From positions 1 to 15,213 of the forward strand of contig JAJZOC010000015.1 in NCBI GenBank assembly GCA_021852095.1: 15,213 nt of DNA, written 5' to 3'. Below the pieces are notes generated by a model that worked only from the letters and a program-made list of their open reading frames with translations, was not told where the DNA came from and searched no databases. Made by a program: the position numbers and the translations under genes. Origin of the DNA: a bacterium. Its GTDB lineage: Bacteria > Patescibacteriota > Microgenomatia > Levybacterales > UBA12049. Below are positions 12,803 through 15,213 of this stretch, piece by piece (position 1 is the stretch's first letter; each line of letters starts with the position of its first letter).

Positions 12803-13066
12803 GGGGTTTTGTCTCGTGAGAGACGATCGCGTAAACGCGATTAAAACCTCTCCCGAGAACCTTCCCACACTGTGGATTAATCGTAAACGATCATCTCGAT
12901 TTCACCAGCTTTTGGTGAGTCAAAATGAAAGTTTCGACCTCCATAGTTCTAACAGGATAATTCTGCTCGCCGCACACCGTTGTGCATTTTCATACATCGT
13001 TGTATGAGAGAGCGAGCAAAACCGCTAGTGGCAGAGAGAAGCTTGCGCTTGCTCTCCACGAGTAGG
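12803..13066 (-). ncRNA. Highly structured RNA region upstream of the hammerhead
   Basis: Perfect hairpins cover this 264-base stretch. In minus-strand order they are: a long hairpin GTGG-AGAG-C-AAGC-GCAA-GCTT-CTCT (about 13057-13028) with a GNRA loop; a three-way junction closed by TGCTCGC/GCGAGCA (13018-12964) holding CATACA/TGTATG and GCACA/TGTGC hairpins; TCACCA/TGGTGA (12918-12902); ATCG/CGAT (12891-12880); CCACA/TGTGG (12875-12865); and a second three-way junction closed by GGTTTT/AAAACC (12848-12805) holding ATCGCG/CGCGAT and GTCTC/GAGAC. The strand is chosen from the flanking genes and ribozyme. It matches no RNA family known to me. It overlaps the last 42 bases of the upstream gene. 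Confidence 0.7.
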
Positions 13067-13618
13067 GTTACGAACACCATCCGTTAACGTTCCCGACGTG
13101 GGTGCGTTAAGCATTAGACACTGACCAAAAGTTTGGCCATTGTCTAACTGGATGCTGTATGCGAGGACGTTGTCGCCGGCCGAGAATCGGAGAGTGGCAC
13201 CTTTGCCGCTTATCACCCGAGGGTGATTTAGATCGCATGGCTTTTGGCCATGGATTTCAGCCCCCCAGGGGTTTACTACTCCGGATGTAACGGTTCCGCC
13301 AGTTGGCGCTATAGAAAGATAACATCCTTCAAACCCACCTAGATTGGGAATTTGGATATATCCTCCAAGCACCGCTTCATTCGGATCGAACGAAATCGTT
13401 CCTGTGGAACCAGAGGTTCGGCGTGTAGCCAAACTCCCGATCGTAAATTCTTGCGTACCGCAAGAATTTCCAACGTTATGCCCGACCCAGACCGGATGGT
13501 TGGGATGGAAAACGTTGTCAACATACCAGAAGGTCTGGCATGTTTCGGCGTGCGTTGGAACGGGAGTAGCAGCTATAACAATCGCGAGCGCGAAGAGAGC
13601 GATAAAAAACTTTTTCAC
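13025..13618 (-). CDS. Secreted protein with two copies of a Cys-containing module
   Basis: 197 residues from GTG 13618, preceded by GGAG 6 bases upstream. ATG 13630 is an alternative. A classical signal peptide runs from KKFFIALFALAIVIAATPV to a likely cleavage after THA (about residue 24). The mature part begins with a roughly 45-residue segment with two Cys, then two repeats of the same module: about 71-128 and 139-196. The shared pattern is F..(4-5)..V..Y.I......(F)..C...(A)AP..GT...GV..P...E......C. One further copy ends the neighbouring 13791-14840 protein. Fold and function are unknown; a disulfide-stabilised surface or binding module is likely. Base composition is GC-rich, unlike most of the window. 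Longer start choices (to 13750) have no Shine-Dalgarno and would run through hairpin-rich leader DNA. Confidence 0.75.
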   Translation of the reverse strand: MKKFFIALFALAIVIAATPVPTHAETCQTFWYVDNVFHPNHPVWVGHNVGNSCGTQEFTIGSLATRRTSGSTGTISFDPNEAVLGGYIQIPNLGGFEGCYLSIAPTGGTVTSGVVNPWGAEIHGQKPCDLNHPRVISGKGATLRFSAGDNVLAYSIQLDNGQTFGQCLMLNAPTSGTLTDGVRNPTRGEQAQASLCH

Positions 13619-13630
13619 GGAAATCTCCAT

Positions 13631-13790
13631 CCTGAAATTTTTGGTCGCTAGGATCGCGAGATTTGCTGGGGTCACGACATAGCATATGCGCATTTCGGTT
13701 TCCCGAACTAAGCGGCTCGCTCGCCCAGCACAGAACGTTTGGGTTCCCAACCCGAACTAGGATCAATCTCCCTTTCGCGAATGAAGACTC
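13631..13790 (-). promoter_or_regulatory. Hairpin-rich leader between the two exported-protein genes
   Basis: On the minus strand GGGTT-GGG-AACCC (13753-13741) and TTCGG-GAAA-CCGAA (13707-13694, GNRA loop) each follow a TAGTTCGGG copy (13759-13751 and 13710-13702). Further down TCGC/GCGA (around 13657-13644) precedes the AGGATGGAG Shine-Dalgarno region. A regulatory or processing role is inferred only from structure. Confidence 0.45.
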
Positions 13791-14840
13791 TTACTGGTTG
13801 CACCGTTGTGCTTTGGTAACCTCGGCCTTCCATGGGTGTACGACTCCGTCTACGACAGTGCCGTTTCCGGGCGCGGAAGCGAACCAGCAGTTATTATAGG
13901 TGTTGCCATTAACCGTGATTCGGTATCCGTAGACCGCGTCTCCCTGCTGGAAGGTTGTTGAACCACCGGTGTCCGCCGTTGCTTTTCGAGGTTTTCCATC
14001 GACCGTGTCGCTGGATCCTCCTGAGCTAGGCGATGGGTTGGTTGGCGGCGGCGACGCTTGGGTATTTGACTGCGTAGCAGGAGTAGCAACACTCTGTTGC
14101 TTCTGTCCCGGCCCGCAGTTGTTAAACCCAGGCGTTCCACACGGGGGCGATGCGATGGGAGATCCCCATTGCTCAACCTGATCGTACGACTTTACCGGAC
14201 AACCATAGTCGGCATGCTGTTCGTACGCGTTCTGAACGACCAACGTCTTAACCCATCCGGCAATATCGCTGGTAGCGACATTGTAAACAGTGACGTTAGC
14301 GTCCTTCACGGTGAGGTTCTCGAACCATCCATTCGGGCTCAACACCACCAGCGCGCAACGTCCGTTGGAACTAGAGTTCGCAACTTTGTTGCCCCAAGTG
14401 ATGCTTGCGCCCTTGACGATCCCGACCTGAGTCGCGTTCTGTCCCGAAGGAAGTGTCAACGAGCCCATCGTCCCAATGTCCCAGACGCAACCGCCGAGAG
14501 AGTTTTTCTCCGGGCCGCAACTCTGAGAGTAGAAGGGGTAGGGGTTGAACGAACTACCAGTCGGAACGCTCGTCGGCTGGGGAGCCGGCGTCGATACGGC
14601 CGTTGCGGCGGGCACCGGAGTGGTGCTCGCTGCAGGCGCGGCGGTCGGCGGCACGGTTGCCGTCGGTACCGCGGTCGCGGTCGGCGCAGGCGCTGCCTGT
14701 GCTGCCGGCGGATTCTGCTGCGTCGTTGCAGCAGAGGAGATGGACCAACGTGGCCAAATCAATGCTGAAATCAGCACAATCACCACTAGTGCGGTGACGA
14801 TGCCTATCCAGACCAATCTGGCCAAGATCCATGCAAGCAT
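13791..14840 (-). CDS. Membrane-anchored surface protein with Pro/Thr/Ala-rich stalk
   Basis: 349 residues. An N-terminal transmembrane helix (about 5-29) is followed by a Pro/Thr/Ala/Val stalk (about 38-98) of the kind used to span a cell wall. A globular part with Cys (about 99-245; QSCGPEKNSLGGCVWDIG, RCALVVLSPNGWF) follows, then a second Gln/Ser/Pro-rich linker (about 246-293). The C-terminal module (294-349) is homologous by eye to the two modules of the 13025-13618 protein. The strong Shine-Dalgarno AAGGAG is 7 bases before the ATG. The stalk codons are very GC-rich (47 of 60 bases in 14641-14700). The protein family was not recognised. It likely acts with the secreted neighbour on the cell surface and may be a glycosylation target of the downstream operon. 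Confidence 0.78.
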   Translation of the reverse strand: MLAWILARLVWIGIVTALVVIVLISALIWPRWSISSAATTQQNPPAAQAAPAPTATAVPTATVPPTAAPAASTTPVPAATAVSTPAPQPTSVPTGSSFNPYPFYSQSCGPEKNSLGGCVWDIGTMGSLTLPSGQNATQVGIVKGASITWGNKVANSSSNGRCALVVLSPNGWFENLTVKDANVTVYNVATSDIAGWVKTLVVQNAYEQHADYGCPVKSYDQVEQWGSPIASPPCGTPGFNNCGPGQKQQSVATPATQSNTQASPPPTNPSPSSGGSSDTVDGKPRKATADTGGSTTFQQGDAVYGYRITVNGNTYNNCWFASAPGNGTVVDGVVHPWKAEVTKAQRCNQ

Positions 14841-14969
14841 GGATTTTCTCCTTTCGAGAATTTTCGGTTCGTTTTTCCCTTCTTAATCCTGCAAGTTTCC
14901 TCACAAGAAGGCGATACCCACAAGGGTACTAAGGGGCGCCTATTCGTTTAGGAAAAGAAATCTCTCCTA
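14841..14969 (-). promoter_or_regulatory. Structured 5' leader of the surface-protein gene
   Basis: A bipartite hairpin at 14909-14941: AGGCG/CGCCT outside and TACCC-ACAA-GGGTA (14915-14928) inside. On the minus strand TAGGA/TCCTA (around 14970-14948) gives another stem. The Shine-Dalgarno AAGGAG sits near 14852-14848. No confident promoter was found; AT-rich DNA with TTGATT and TAAAAT words around 15010-15052 is a candidate. Confidence 0.45.
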
Positions 14970-15213
14970 GTTTCCCTCCTTTTTTTATTCTTGGAATCCA
15001 TTATGAAGACGAACAGACTAATTTTAAATTTAAAATTTTTAATTTTTAATCAATTTTTAAATCCAAACGATCAAATTAATCGTCATTCCCGCGAAGGCGG
15101 GAATCTAATTAATGCTTCGACTTCGCTCAGCATTAATCCTGAGCTTATCGAATGGATTAACCCGAAGCTTTAATGTGCTAATTGGATTCCCAGAATAAAA
15201 AAAGGAGGGAAAC
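14970..15213. repeat. Element bounded by 34/35-bp inverted copies
   Basis: The minus-strand sequence 15003-14970 and the plus-strand sequence 15179-15213 are the same apart from one inserted T and one A/C change: TAAT(T)GGATTCC, then AGAATAAAAAAAGG and AGGGAAAC. They face outward, 175 bases apart, and the right copy ends at the last base of the window. Between them are AT-rich DNA and GC-rich palindromic repeats. This could be a MITE-like element with terminal inverted repeats, or duplicated outward-facing leaders (each ends in a Shine-Dalgarno-like AGGAGG). Confidence 0.75.
15083..15155. repeat. Nested palindromic repeats (dispersed repeat family)
   Basis: ATTCCCGC-GAAG-GCGGGAAT (15085-15104) is a perfect hairpin of the widespread ATTCCC...GGGAAT type. 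ATTAATGCT/AGCATTAAT (about 15108-15116/15128-15136) encloses TCGACTTCGCTC. ATCCTGAGCTTATCGAATGG (15136-15155) is the inverted relative of 4685-4704. Confidence 0.8.

Noticed and set aside
12801..13007. 68-codon plus-strand frame in the structured region
   Set aside because: It has a TTG start and no ribosome site, and it runs through perfect hairpins and junctions. The RNA structure explains the sequence better.
12803..13066. RNase P RNA, tmRNA, SRP RNA or 6S RNA in the structured region
   Set aside because: The hallmark conserved sequences of these RNAs that I could look for, such as GAGGAAAGTCCGGGC of RNase P RNA or GGAAGGAAGCAGCC of SRP RNA, were not seen.
13344..13682. Plus-strand frames opposite the secreted protein gene
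   Set aside because: Antisense shadows without ribosome sites. The minus-strand protein has a signal peptide and internal repeats.
14097..14768. 223-codon plus-strand frame opposite the surface-protein gene
   Set aside because: Arg/Gly-rich shadow of the GC-rich stalk-coding region. The minus frame has a Shine-Dalgarno, a transmembrane helix and a module match.

Overview
The window looks like a chromosomal piece of a small-genome bacterium, most likely Candidate Phyla Radiation (Patescibacteria, possibly Microgenomates-like). This is inferred from AT-rich genes with short spacers, three small toxin-antitoxin pairs, a divergent rpoD-type sigma factor, a very large polytopic glycosyltransferase-like protein, and many short palindromic repeats, some inside genes. 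TGA acts as a stop. No tRNA, rRNA, CRISPR, transposase or integrase was recognised.

Layout. 1-616: RelE-type toxin-antitoxin pair (+). 626-3017: minus-strand group with an HTH protein, an unknown membrane-associated protein, a small unknown protein and a sigma-70 factor. 3366-3978: BrnT/BrnA-type pair (+) with a palindromic operator over its -10 box. 4105-5509: minus-strand rplJ-rplL operon with an L10-type leader, an attenuator directly against the rplJ start codon, a palindromic repeat between the genes, and a second, silently diverged copy of the rplL tail downstream. 5530-7119: an orphan b6-type cytochrome b (+) with a palindromic repeat inserted in frame. 7274-7877: RelB/RelE pair (+) with a 24-bp palindrome over its -10 box. 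7967-12652: minus-strand operon of a small exported protein, a GT2 glycosyltransferase, a 996-residue GT-C-like membrane protein and an exported protein, probably for cell-surface glycan or glycoprotein assembly. 12719-14969: a GC-rich, hairpin-rich minus-strand block with two exported proteins that share a repeated Cys-containing module. 14970-15213: an element bounded by 34/35-bp inverted copies that ends exactly at the window edge.

The most notable feature is at 12719-12786 (minus strand), which has the complete conserved core of a type III hammerhead ribozyme: CUGAUGA, GAAA, and three helices including the A15.1-U16.1 pair. It lies directly downstream of a roughly 260-nt array of perfect hairpins and three-way junctions (12803-13066). 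If active, it would cut the transcript between the GC-rich surface-protein unit and the glycosyltransferase operon and give the structured RNA a ribozyme-made 3' end. Plus-strand genes often have TTGACA/TATAAT-like promoters placed so close to the start codon that the mRNAs should be leaderless or nearly so, whereas the GC-rich genes and rplL have clear Shine-Dalgarno sequences.
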